A stretch of 64,000 nucleotides of DNA from CAWCXF01 sp963799455 (GTDB lineage Bacteria > Pseudomonadota > Alphaproteobacteria > Rhodobacterales > Rhodobacteraceae), in assembly GCA_963799455.1 (NCBI GenBank), contig CAWCXF010000007.1:1240001-1304000 (forward strand), written 5' to 3'. Position 1 is the stretch's first letter, and every line of letters begins with the position of its first letter. Below the pieces are notes generated by a model. It saw nothing but the letters and a program-made list of their open reading frames with translations. It had not been told where the DNA came from and searched no databases. A program made the position numbers and the translations under genes. Of the stretch, positions 17,553 through 25,752 are shown piece after piece.

Positions 17553-18710
17553 TCACGGCGCGGATCGAGGGGCGTGCCGCCGCCCCCTCGGGCTCGCGCC
17601 TGCCTTGGCCGCGTCGGCGTGCCCTGCATGCCGGGCCTCGCGCCGCGCCCTGGACTCCGGGGTGCGCTCGATCCACCCGCGCCTGCGGAAGACCAGCCAG
17701 AGCCCCACCCCCAGCCCGACGCAGCCCAGCGCGAGGGCGCCGAACGACCAGGGCGCCTTCGCGAAGGGGATCCCGGCGAGGTTGACGCCGAAGAGGCCGG
17801 TCAGGAACTGGAGCGGCAGGAACACCGCCGCCACCAGCGTGAGCACGTAGCCGTGCCGGCCCATCCGCGCCGCGCGCCGCGCGTCGAGGTGGTCGGCCAG
17901 CGCCGCGAGCCGGTCGCGCGCGCCGTCGATCTCCTCCACCGAGCGCGTGGCGCGGTCGGAGATCTCGCGCAGGGCTGCGCCCTCATGGGGCTCGATCACC
18001 GCCACGTCGGGCGAGGCCAGGCGCGCGAGCGCGTCGCGCTGGGGCGCGAGGTAGCGCCGCAGGCGGATCGCCTGGCGGCGCAGCTCGGCCAGCTCCAGCT
18101 CGTCGAGCGGGGGCGGCGCGTCGGGGCGCAGCAGCGCCTCCTCGACGTCGTCGGTGGCGTCCTCCAAGGCCACCGTCACCTCCTCGAGCCCCGAGACCAG
18201 CGCGCCGCAGAGCGTGGCCACGAGCAGGCTCCGGGTCGGCGGGGCCCGTCCGCCGGCGGCGGCGGCGCGCAGCGCGTCGAGTTCGCGCGCCGCGCGCCGC
18301 GTGGCCGTCACCACCAGCCCCGGCTCGACCCAGATCCGCACCGAGACGGTGCCGCCGGAGCCCTCGGCCTCGGCCGGGTCCACGCCGCGCAGGTTGAGGA
18401 TCATGCCGCCCGCCATCGGCTGGCAGCGCGGCCGGGTCTCGCTCGCCGTCAGCGCCGCGGCGGCCAGCGGCCCGAGCCGGTCGTGCAGCCACGCCACGTC
18501 GCCCGGATCGCGCAGGTCGCGGTGGATCCAGCGGTAGGCGGCGGCCTCCTGCCCGGGCCGCTCGGGCGCGGCCGGCCGGGCGGCGCCGTCGGGCTCCACG
18601 TCGAAGGCCGCGCCCGCGCCGCGTCGAGCCCCGCGGACGGCCCCCTCGCGCGGCACGGCCGGGACCGCGCCGTCGTCGGGCCCGGCGCCGGGTGCCGTCA
18701 CGGCGGGCAC
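17553..18710 (-). CDS. zntB: ZntB-type CorA-family divalent cation transporter
   Basis: 385 codons from a GTG. The first 55 residues are low-complexity and may be non-native. Then a CorA-type cytoplasmic domain (YRWIHRDLRDPGDVAWL, EPGLVVTATRRAARELDAL) with long helices (LAELRRQAIRLRRYLAPQRDALARL) and two C-terminal membrane segments. The pore-loop motif reads GVN in LTGLFGVNLAGIPFAKAPWSF; the ZntB-like G-I-P tail favours zinc/cation transport by ZntB over magnesium uptake by CorA, whose motif is GMN. The start overlaps the phzF-like stop by 13 bases, so the gene lies at the end of a three-gene set with nhaP. Confidence 0.85.
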   Translation of the reverse strand: MPAVTAPGAGPDDGAVPAVPREGAVRGARRGAGAAFDVEPDGAARPAAPERPGQEAAAYRWIHRDLRDPGDVAWLHDRLGPLAAAALTASETRPRCQPMAGGMILNLRGVDPAEAEGSGGTVSVRIWVEPGLVVTATRRAARELDALRAAAAGGRAPPTRSLLVATLCGALVSGLEEVTVALEDATDDVEEALLRPDAPPPLDELELAELRRQAIRLRRYLAPQRDALARLASPDVAVIEPHEGAALREISDRATRSVEEIDGARDRLAALADHLDARRAARMGRHGYVLTLVAAVFLPLQFLTGLFGVNLAGIPFAKAPWSFGALALGCVGLGVGLWLVFRRRGWIERTPESRARREARHAGHADAAKAGASPRGRRHAPRSAP

Positions 18711-19714
18711 AGCCGCCCCTCCATGACCTTCACCCCCGCGCCCGAGAGGCGCGTGGCCATGCTGCGGCCGCCCTCGATCTCGGCGCCCGCCTCGATCCGG
18801 GAGGGCCGCCCCATCGCCTCGCCCTGGCGGATGTCGAGCGTGAGCGGCCGGCCCAGCGTCTCGGCCAGCAGCGCGGCGAGCGCGCAGGCGGCGGAGCCGG
18901 TCGCGGGATCCTCCGCGATGCCGTCGAGCGGCGCGAACATCCGCGCGCGCACCGCCTCGCCCTCCCGGACATAGGCGTAGATGTCGAAGGGGGTGGCCGC
19001 GGGGTGGCGGCGCCCGGCGTCGCGGAAGGCTCGCAGGTCGCAGGCGCAGGCGGCGAGCGCGTCCGCGCCCGTCAGCTCGACCAGCACGAAGGGCAGGCCG
19101 ACGCCCGCGCGGATCGGGCCGTGCGTGTCGGTGCGCACGGCGCCCGCGTCGAGGCCGAGGCAGGCGGCGACCGTCCCGGGCGCCACCTCGGACCCCCGTT
19201 CGAGCGGGGTCGGGTTGCGCAGGCTCGCCCGGCCGCGCCCGACCCGCACGGCGACGGGCCCCACGCCCAGCTCCAGCGTCAGCTCGGGCCCGCGATCCGC
19301 GAGCGCCAGCGCGGCGCCGATGACGGGATGGCCCGCGAAGGGGATCTCGCGCGTGGGCGTGAAGATGCGGACCCGCGCCGTGCCCCCCGCTTTGGGCGGC
19401 AGCACGAAGGCCGTCTCGGAGAAGCCGAACTCCACCGCCACGACCTGCATCACGGCCTCCTCCACCGGCTCCAGCACCACCGCCAGCGGGTTGCCGGCGA
19501 AGGGGGTGTCGGTGAACACGTCCCAGACCTGGTATCGCGCGCCGCCGCGCGTGGCTTGATATCGCGCGCCGCCGCGCGTGGTTTGGGATCGCGCGCCGCC
19601 GCGCGTGGCTTGGTATCGCGCGCCGCCGCGCGTGGCTTGGTATCGCGCGCCGCCGCGCGTGGTGTTGGATCGCGCGCCGCCGCGCGTGGCTTGGGACCGC
19701 GCGCCGAGGCTCAT
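18698..19714 (-). CDS. PhzF-family isomerase with a repeat-expanded N-terminus
   Basis: 338 residues. From about residue 63 the PhzF fold is complete: YQVWDVFTDTPFAGNPLAVV, GFSETAFVLPP, RIFTPTREIPFAGHPVIGAA (conserved active-site segment) and the second-half DGIAEDPATGSAACALAALL. PhzF-like proteins are epimerase/isomerase relatives of diaminopimelate epimerase; most have no known substrate. Before the fold, the protein starts MSLGARSQ and then runs through about seven copies of a nonapeptide of type ATRGGARYQ. The original start was probably MSL directly followed by YQVWDVF. The ATG overlaps the antiporter stop (ATGA), implying coupling. Confidence 0.88.
   Translation of the reverse strand: MSLGARSQATRGGARSNTTRGGARYQATRGGARYQATRGGARSQTTRGGARYQATRGGARYQVWDVFTDTPFAGNPLAVVLEPVEEAVMQVVAVEFGFSETAFVLPPKAGGTARVRIFTPTREIPFAGHPVIGAALALADRGPELTLELGVGPVAVRVGRGRASLRNPTPLERGSEVAPGTVAACLGLDAGAVRTDTHGPIRAGVGLPFVLVELTGADALAACACDLRAFRDAGRRHPAATPFDIYAYVREGEAVRARMFAPLDGIAEDPATGSAACALAALLAETLGRPLTLDIRQGEAMGRPSRIEAGAEIEGGRSMATRLSGAGVKVMEGRLCPP
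19536..19706 (-). repeat. 27-nt tandem repeat, six full units and a partial, in the phzF-like 5' end
   Basis: Unit cgcgcgccgccgcgcgtggc followed by ttggtat, starting at 19536, 19563, 19590, 19617, 19644, 19671 and 19698. Units differ by a few bases in the ttggtat part. Translated on the minus strand it gives ATRGGARYQ-like nonapeptides. Copy changes keep the frame. Confidence 0.95.
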
Positions 19715-20961
19715 CGGGCCGGTTCCGGCGCGCGCGCGACGGCCTGGGCGAGGCGCTTGACGGTCAGGCCCTGGACGACGATCGAGAACACCACCACGAG
19801 GTAGGTGGCCGCCAGGATGGTCGGCTTCCACTCGCCCTCGGGCAGCGCGAGCGCGAGCGCGACCGAGATCCCGCCCTTGAGCCCGCCCCAGGTCATCACC
19901 CGCACCACGCCGGGCTCGAACGCGTGGAACGGGCGCAGCAGCGTGATCGGCACCGCCACGGCGGCGAGGCGCGCCGCGAGCGAGAGCGCGATGGCCATCG
20001 CGCCCGCGATCAGGTGGTCGGCGCCGAAGGCCACCGCGAAGACCTCGAAGCCGATCATCAGGAACAGCACCGCGTTGAGGATCTCGTCGATCAGCTTCCA
20101 GAACGCGTCGACGTAGCGCGCCGTCTGCGCGCTCATGCCGCGCCGCGTGCCGATGTCGCCGATCAGGAGCCCCGCGCACACCGCCGCGATCGGCGCCGAG
20201 ACGTGCAGCGCCACCGCGAGCGAGTAGCCGCCGAAGGCGAGCCCGAGCGTCAGGAGAACCTCCAGGCTGTAGTCGTCGATCCGCCGCATCAGCCGGAAGG
20301 TGAGCCAGCCCAGAACGAGGCCCAGCGCGGCCCCGCCCAGCGCCTCCTGGGCGAAGAGGGCGACGGCGCCCGACAAGCCCTCGCCGTCGTCCCCGCCCGA
20401 GGGGAAGGCCAGCCCGACGAGCACGAGGTAGACGACGTAGCCCACCCCGTCGTTGAAGAGGCTCTCGCCGGCGATCTGGGTCTCGAGCGACTTGGGCAGG
20501 TCGGCCTCGCGCAGCACGCCCAGCACCGCGACCGGGTCCGTGGGCGAGATCAGCGCGCCGAACACCATCGCCACCAGGATCGGCATGCCGGTGACGAGCG
20601 CGAAGCCCGCGCCCGCGATCAGCGTCGAGAGCGCCACCCCGATGGTCGCCATCGCGAGCACCACGCCCGCTTGCGCGCGCAGGGCGACGAGATCGACGTG
20701 GAGCGCGCCGGCGAAGAGCAGGAGCCCCAGCATCCCCTCCAGCAGCGCCTCCGAGAAGTCGATGCCGGTGACGGTCGCGCGCACCTGCCGGGCGATGCCG
20801 AGGCCGGGGACGAGCAGATCGACGCCCAGGATGACGAAGGACGCCAGCAGCGCCACGACGAGGATGCCGATCGAGGAGGGCAGCCTGAGCGTGAGGTGGT
20901 TGATCGCCCCGAACGCGCCCGCCAGCACGATCAGGAGGGAGGCGATCTGAAGGAGCGTCAT
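19711..20961 (-). CDS. nhaP: Na+/H+ (cation:proton) antiporter, CPA1/NhaP type
   Basis: 416 residues, about 12 membrane segments, opening MTLLQIASLLIVLAGAFGAI. The exchanger core motif reads LISPTDPVAVLGVLREA with the following GESLFNDGVGYVVYLVL, both diagnostic of CPA1 exchangers, where the Asp residues (TDP, ND) bind cation. It extrudes sodium or other monovalent cations against protons across the inner membrane. First gene of a run with the phzF-like gene and zntB; its 3' end overlaps phzF. The upstream 620 bases hold a repeat array rather than an evident promoter. Confidence 0.9.
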   Translation of the reverse strand: MTLLQIASLLIVLAGAFGAINHLTLRLPSSIGILVVALLASFVILGVDLLVPGLGIARQVRATVTGIDFSEALLEGMLGLLLFAGALHVDLVALRAQAGVVLAMATIGVALSTLIAGAGFALVTGMPILVAMVFGALISPTDPVAVLGVLREADLPKSLETQIAGESLFNDGVGYVVYLVLVGLAFPSGGDDGEGLSGAVALFAQEALGGAALGLVLGWLTFRLMRRIDDYSLEVLLTLGLAFGGYSLAVALHVSAPIAAVCAGLLIGDIGTRRGMSAQTARYVDAFWKLIDEILNAVLFLMIGFEVFAVAFGADHLIAGAMAIALSLAARLAAVAVPITLLRPFHAFEPGVVRVMTWGGLKGGISVALALALPEGEWKPTILAATYLVVVFSIVVQGLTVKRLAQAVARAPEPAR

Positions 20962-21184
20962 GGGCCGTTCCCCTCGGGCTGCGGGGGCGGGTTAGCATGG
21001 GGGCCCGGGGCGGGGTAGGCGCGCGCCGCCGGACGAGAGAGCCGCGCCGGCCCCCACCCCCTTGCGCGCGCCCGTCGCGCCGCGCGGGCCGTCCCCCATG
21101 GATCGCCGCCGCGCCGGCGCCGCCCCGGTGGGGGCCGACGCCCGCCGCGGGCGCCCCGTCGCTCCGCCCCCAGGCCGCCCCCAC

Positions 21185-21531
21185 GCCTCCTCTGCGCGCG
21201 CGAGGGGGTGGGATGCCCTGGCGGGCGCAGTGCATCCGAAGCAACGGCACGCCTTCTCTGCGCGCGAGCGAGGGGGTGGGGGGCTCAACAGGGGGCAGTA
21301 ACGGACACCATCACCCCCATGCCTCCTCTGTGCGCGCGAGGGGGTGGCTGGCGCCTCGGCGAGACCGGCCGGTCGCATGCACACGCCTCCTCTGTGCGCG
21401 CGCGAGGGGGTGGCCCCGCATCTGCGGCACGACCGGCGAGGGCCTCCGCTCCGCGCACGCAAGGGGTGGGGCGCGCTCGCGGAGCCGGCCCGGCGGGAGG
21501 CGGCTCCTCTCCGCGCGCGGGGGGGGCGGGG
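21185..21531. repeat. Array of six spaced imperfect palindromes upstream of nhaP
   Basis: Six copies of a 27-31 base element, consensus gcctcctctgtgcgcgcgag followed by ggggtgg, begin at 21185, 21251, 21321, 21384, 21442 and 21502. The start-to-start distance is 58-70 bases and the intervening 27-40 bases are dissimilar. Each copy can fold (cctcctc with gagggggtgg around a gcgc centre). Copies 1-4 are most alike; 5 and 6 have decayed, and an inverted partial match lies near 21053. No cas gene is present. The whole gap 20962-21582 has no gene. Confidence 0.75.
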
Positions 21532-21582
21532 CGATCCATGCGCCGATCCGGGGGATGAGGACGCTCCTCGCCCTTCGCGCGG

Positions 21583-22440
21583 ATGGAGCCGCGCGAGCGC
21601 ATCGACCCTTTCGGGGCCGCCTCGCTGGTGGCGCCCTCGGCGCTGCCGGCGCTCAATCAGGTGGTGACCGCGCCGACGAACGACGCGCTCCAGCCGGTCT
21701 TCCTCGCAGGCCTCGGGTCGGCGCTGGCCGGGCTCGTCGCGGGGGCCGCGACGGCCGCGCACGGCGCGCCGCCGCGGTCCCGCCGCGCGATCGCGCGGCC
21801 GGGCGCGCTCATCGGCCTGCTCTTCGCCATCGAGTTCCTGTGCCTCTTCACCGCGCTCGACCTCCCCTCGGTCGCGCGGGTGTCGGCGATCCTCTACTCG
21901 ATGCCGGTCTGGCTCGCGCTGATCGGCCATCGCGCGCTGCCGGGCGAGCCGGATGGACCCCGCCAGGGCCGCGGGGCTCGGCCTTTTGCCGCGCGGCTCG
22001 CCTGGGCCGTCCTCGCGCGCGAGGGGCCGTGGGCGAGCCGCTCGCGCTCGCCGCGGCGGTGTCCCGGGCCGGGATCGTGCTCTGCGCGCGGGGCACGCGG
22101 CCGAGGCCGCGCGCCCCGACATGCAGCCGATGTGGCAGCTCACGGTCTCGGCCCCGGTCCCGCTGGCGCTCTCGCCGCTCCTCGGGCCGTGGGTCCGCGA
22201 GCCCCGGTCCTGGCACCTCGCGGGCGGCGCGTCCCAGGTCTCGATCGCCTCGGGCGGATTCCTGTCCTGGCCGTGGCTCCTGACGATCCACCCCACCGCC
22301 GGGGCGGGGTCGCTCTCGTTCCTGACGCCGATCCTCGGCGTCGCGCTGGGATGGCGCATCCTGGGCGAGAGCGTGGGCCCACGGATCCTCGTCCCCGCGG
22401 CGCTGGTGGCGGGCGGGCTGGTGCTCGTCAACCGCCCCGT
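21583..22440 (+). pseudogene. Broken EamA-family exporter gene
   Basis: Fragments of one EamA protein are spread over the three plus-strand frames. The start (VTAPTNDALQPVFLAGLGSA, IGLLFAIEFLCLFTALDL, ILYSMPVWLALIGHRAL) is in one frame; EPLALAAAVSRAGIVLCARGTR is in a second; MWQLTVSAPVPLALSPLLGPW and LSFLTPILGVALGWRILGESV in a third, ending VLVNRPVGAS. At least two shifts and missing sequence around 21950-22060 mean it cannot be repaired by a single base. It is a dead relative of the DMT exporters such as that at 15.6 kb, and a tandem repeat has grown at its 3' end. Confidence 0.85.
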
Positions 22441-22456
22441 CGGGGCGTCGGTCGCC

Positions 22457-22596
22457 GTCGCGCCCCCCGGCGCGCACTGGGGCCGTCGCGCCCCCCGGCG
22501 CGCACTGGAGCCGTCGCGCCCCCCGGCGCGCACTGGGGCCGTCGCGCCCCCCGGCGCGCACTGGAGCCGTCGCGCCCTCCGGCGCGCGGTCTGGGG
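22457..22596. repeat. 28-nt tandem repeat, five units
   Basis: Unit gtcgcgccccccggcgcgca plus ctggggcc, starting at 22457, 22485, 22513, 22541 and 22569; units alternate ggggcc and ggagcc and the last is diverged. Contains a self-complementary gcgcc/ggcgc core. It follows the dead EamA gene; the period is not a multiple of three, consistent with no coding constraint. The remaining bases to 22781 show no gene. Confidence 0.95.
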
Positions 22597-22781
22597 TGGC
22601 CCGGGGCGTGCCGCGAGTTCGGCCGACGGGCTCGGGCTCCGTCGAGCCGCTCGACGCCCGCCCGTCGGGGCCGCGGCGCGATGGACGGCGCGGGGCGCGT
22701 GAGCGCGACGCGTCCCGGCGGCGGGGCCGCCTGCCAAGGCCCGCCGAAGGGCCGCCGAAGGGCCGCCGAGGGCGCCCGCGC

Positions 22782-24242
22782 TCAGGTGCCGCAGAAGGTC
22801 GCCGTCACCACCTCCTTGGGCGCGGGCGGCGCGGCGTGGGCCGCGGTCAGCGGGCCGTCCTCGAAGGGCGCGGCCATCGCCTCCAGCATCTCGTGGAAGG
22901 GCGCCATGTCGCCCGACACGGCCGATGCGATCAGCGCCTCGACGCGGTGGTTGCGCGGGATCGCGGCCGGGCTCGCCGCGCGCATGAGGGCGCGGGCCTC
23001 CTCGTCGGAAGCCTCGTCCTCGGCGCGGCGCGCGCGGTGGCGCCCGGGCCAGTCGCCGAGCGCCTCGGGCGCCTCGAAGGCCGCCGCCGCCCGGTCGTCG
23101 GCCAAGCCGCGGAACGCCAGCGTGAAGTCGGCCCGGCCCGCCGCCATGCGGTCGAGCAGGTCGGCGATCAGCGCGGCGTCGCCCTCGCGCTCAGAGGCGA
23201 GGCCGAGCTTGGCGCGGAAGCGCCGCAGCTGGGCCGAAGCGTAGGCGTCCGCGAAGCCGTTCACGACCTCGGTGGCCTCCTCCACCGCGGCCTCGCCGCC
23301 CATCAGCGGCAGCAGGCAGGTGGCGAGCTGCGCCATGTTCCAGGCCGCGATCCGGGGCTGGTTGGCGTAGGCGTAGCGGCCCATCTGGTCGATCGAGGAG
23401 AACACCCGGCCCGGATGGTAGGCGTCCATGAAGGCGCAGGGGCCGTAGTCGATGGTGATGCCGCCGACATGGGCGTTGTCGGTGTTCATCACGCCGTGGA
23501 CGAAGCCCAAGGCCATCCAGTGGGCGATCAGCTCGGCCTGCGCGGCCACGGCCGCGCGCAGCAGGCCCATCGGGCCGTCCGCGTCCGGGTGATGGCGCTC
23601 GATGGCCATGGCGGCCAGGCGCTCCAGCGCGTCCACGTCGCCGCGCGCGGCGAAGTACTGGAAGGTGCCGACGCGGATGTGCGAGGGCGCGACGCGGGTC
23701 AGCACGGCGCCGGGGAGCGGGCGCTCGCGCAGCACCGTCTCGCCGGTGGCCGCGGCCGCGAGCGCCCGGGTCGTCGGCACGCCCATCGCGGCCATCGCCT
23801 CGCTGACCACGTATTCGCGCAGGACGGGGCCGAGCCAGGCGCGCCCGTCGCCCATGCGCGAGAAGGGCGTCGGGCCCGAGCCCTTGAGCTGGAGATCCCA
23901 GCGCCGGCCGTCCGGCCCCACCACCTCGCCCAGAAGATGCGCGCGCCCGTCCCCGAGCCGCGGCACCCAGCCGCCGAACTGGTGCCCCGCATAGGCCTGC
24001 GCCAGCGGCTCGGCGCCCTCGGGCACGGCGTTGCCGGCGAAGACCTCGGGCATCGCGCGCAGGGCGTCCGGGTCGAGCCCCATCTCGCCCGCGAGGCCGT
24101 CGTTGAGCGCGATCAGCCGCGGCTCGGCCACGGGCGTCGGGTCGAGCCGGGCGTGGAAGCGCTCGGGCAGGCGGGCGTAGCTGTTGTCGAAGGCGATCGC
24201 GGGCGCGGTCCCGGTCGTGGAGGCAGGGGTCGAGGCGGGCAT
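22782..24242 (-). CDS. selO: SelO-family protein adenylyltransferase (YdiU)
   Basis: 486 residues of the SelO/UPF0061 pseudokinase family, which transfers AMP from ATP to Ser, Thr or Tyr of target proteins and is tied to oxidative-stress response. Visible: YAGHQFGGWVPRLGDGRAHL, DLQLKGSGPTPFSRMGDGRA (nucleotide-binding), EAMAAMGVPTTRALA, RVGTFQYFAARGD, the metal-binding HGVMNTDNAHVGGITIDYGP and the ending TFCGT. In eukaryotic SelO the C-terminal residue before GT is selenocysteine region; here it is an ordinary Cys codon (tgc). ATG 24242 gives the family-like N-terminus. Confidence 0.93.
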   Translation of the reverse strand: MPASTPASTTGTAPAIAFDNSYARLPERFHARLDPTPVAEPRLIALNDGLAGEMGLDPDALRAMPEVFAGNAVPEGAEPLAQAYAGHQFGGWVPRLGDGRAHLLGEVVGPDGRRWDLQLKGSGPTPFSRMGDGRAWLGPVLREYVVSEAMAAMGVPTTRALAAAATGETVLRERPLPGAVLTRVAPSHIRVGTFQYFAARGDVDALERLAAMAIERHHPDADGPMGLLRAAVAAQAELIAHWMALGFVHGVMNTDNAHVGGITIDYGPCAFMDAYHPGRVFSSIDQMGRYAYANQPRIAAWNMAQLATCLLPLMGGEAAVEEATEVVNGFADAYASAQLRRFRAKLGLASEREGDAALIADLLDRMAAGRADFTLAFRGLADDRAAAAFEAPEALGDWPGRHRARRAEDEASDEEARALMRAASPAAIPRNHRVEALIASAVSGDMAPFHEMLEAMAAPFEDGPLTAAHAAPPAPKEVVTATFCGT

Positions 24243-24478
24243 GGGCTCCTCCGGCGGCTGGGCCTCACCTATGGGCCGGGGACGGGCTTTCCCAGGGGTG
24301 GAGAGCCGGTTCGGCGATCCGCCGGTCCCCCCCGCCGGTCCCCCCATCGACTGCGGCCCGGCGCCGGGGGGCCGGCGCCGGCGCATCGTCCGGTCCGACC
24401 GAACCGGTCGGGCGCCCGGACCATGCGGCCACGAAGGAGCCGGGAGCCCGGGGCGATCCCGCCCGGTCGGAACGCGCC

Positions 24479-25501
24479 CTAGAGGGGCCAGTAGAGCCGG
24501 CGCAGCGGCACCATCGCGCGCATCTCGCCGTCGAGCGCGTCGTAGTGGGCGAGCAGCAGCCGCACGAGGTCATCGAGCGTCATCAACCGCACGGGGATGG
24601 CCGCGCGGTCGGCCTCGTAGCGCGCCTCGCGGGTGAAGCCGCCCGTCGAGACGAACACGCCGCGGTCGCCCGCGCGCCGACCGCCGAGGAAGGAGCGGAT
24701 CATGTCGGGGCCCGCCTTGCCGGCGCGGTGCTTGACCTCGACGTGGATGCGCGGATCCTCGACGCCGAGCGGGTCGGGCGTGGCGAGGATGTCGCTGCCG
24801 CGGTCGGGGCCGCGCGGCGAGACCTCGGCGCTGTAGCCCAAGGCGCGCAGCAGCCCCGCGACGAACTGCTCCATCTCGTTCGGGACGAGCGCCGCCACGC
24901 GGTCCTTGACGCGCTCGGCCGCCTCCTCGGCGAGCCCTTGGGGCGTGCGCGGGGGCGGGGCCGCGGCCTCCTCGGCGCCCTCCGGCTCCTCCGGGGCGGC
25001 CGGCTCCGCGGGCCGGGGCGGCTCCCGGCCTTCAGCCAGGGCACGGATCTCCGCCTCGGCCTCGCCCCGGATGCGAAAGAGGGTGCTGATCGAGCCGAGC
25101 GTGCCGCGCGCGGTCTGGGAGAGGTCGTCGCGGGCGATCTCGGCGCCCCACCGCACGTCGCGCAGATGGGCGTAGGGGTTGCCTTCCTCGGCCTCGGGCC
25201 CCGCGGGATCGAAGCGGTAGGGACCGGCGACGCGGCCCACGGCGTAGACCCTCGCGCCCGGATCGTAGGTCAGGACGGCGTCGCCCTCCTCGATCTCCTG
25301 GACGAAGCGCCACACCGCCGATGCCCCCGCGGCGGCGCCGTTGTCGTCCATGGACGCGCGCAGGCGCTCGCGCAGCGCCTCGCGGCTCGGGAGCGCGCCG
25401 GCATCGCCCGCCTCAGACCACCCGACGGCGACGACGCCGCGGTCCCTGAAGCCGTCGTAGACCACGCCGCCGCGCCCCGCGCGGACCATCCAGGTCGCCA
25501 T
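24479..25501 (-). CDS. Mrr-type restriction endonuclease
   Basis: 340 residues. The C-terminal half is an Mrr-like PD-(D/E)XK nuclease: FVAGLLRALGYSAEVSPRGPD, then RGSDILATPD with the catalytic Asp, then IHVEVKHR with the E-x-K, and KAGPDMIRSFLGG. The N-terminal 150 residues (MATWMVRAGRGGVVYDGF, DAVLTYDPGARVYAVGRV) look like a small beta-rich recognition module, perhaps EVE/PUA-like as in modification-dependent enzymes. An acidic Pro/Ala linker joins the parts. It probably cleaves modified or foreign DNA. It has no methylase partner, fitting a modification-dependent or solitary enzyme. GC content matches neighbours. Confidence 0.8.
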   Translation of the reverse strand: MATWMVRAGRGGVVYDGFRDRGVVAVGWSEAGDAGALPSREALRERLRASMDDNGAAAGASAVWRFVQEIEEGDAVLTYDPGARVYAVGRVAGPYRFDPAGPEAEEGNPYAHLRDVRWGAEIARDDLSQTARGTLGSISTLFRIRGEAEAEIRALAEGREPPRPAEPAAPEEPEGAEEAAAPPPRTPQGLAEEAAERVKDRVAALVPNEMEQFVAGLLRALGYSAEVSPRGPDRGSDILATPDPLGVEDPRIHVEVKHRAGKAGPDMIRSFLGGRRAGDRGVFVSTGGFTREARYEADRAAIPVRLMTLDDLVRLLLAHYDALDGEMRAMVPLRRLYWPL

Positions 25502-25752
25502 CCGGTCTCCTCCCCCTCGTCGAGCCCGATCCGATCACGGGGTCGCGCAGGCCGCAAGCGTCCGAGGGGGCGACAGATTTCGGCGCACGAGGACGGCCCC
25601 CTGACCTCCGCCTCCGGCTGCGGCCGGTCCCGGAAGAGCGTCGGCGTCGGCGCCGGGGCGCGGCGGCGACCCCGGTCGGCGCGGCGGGTGCGACCTCGAC
25701 GCGCATCGTCGGCCCGCCTCGCCCATGGCCTCGCCCACACCGCTCGGCGCCG

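Noticed and set aside
16587..18974. A 795-codon plus-strand frame over the ZntB gene
   Set aside because: It is antisense to zntB and the gene-poor region and reads as Arg/His/Gly-rich noise with no start context.
21185..21531. True CRISPR array
   Set aside because: Repeats vary in length and sequence, decay along the array, and no cas gene or leader is in the window. Kept as a spaced-repeat finding only.
22782..24242. Selenoprotein form of SelO
   Set aside because: The codon at the C-terminal position is tgc (Cys), not tga, and no Sec insertion element is seen.
24479..25501. Complete restriction-modification system around the Mrr-like gene
   Set aside because: No methylase or specificity gene adjoins; neighbours are SelO and a nucleoside hydrolase.
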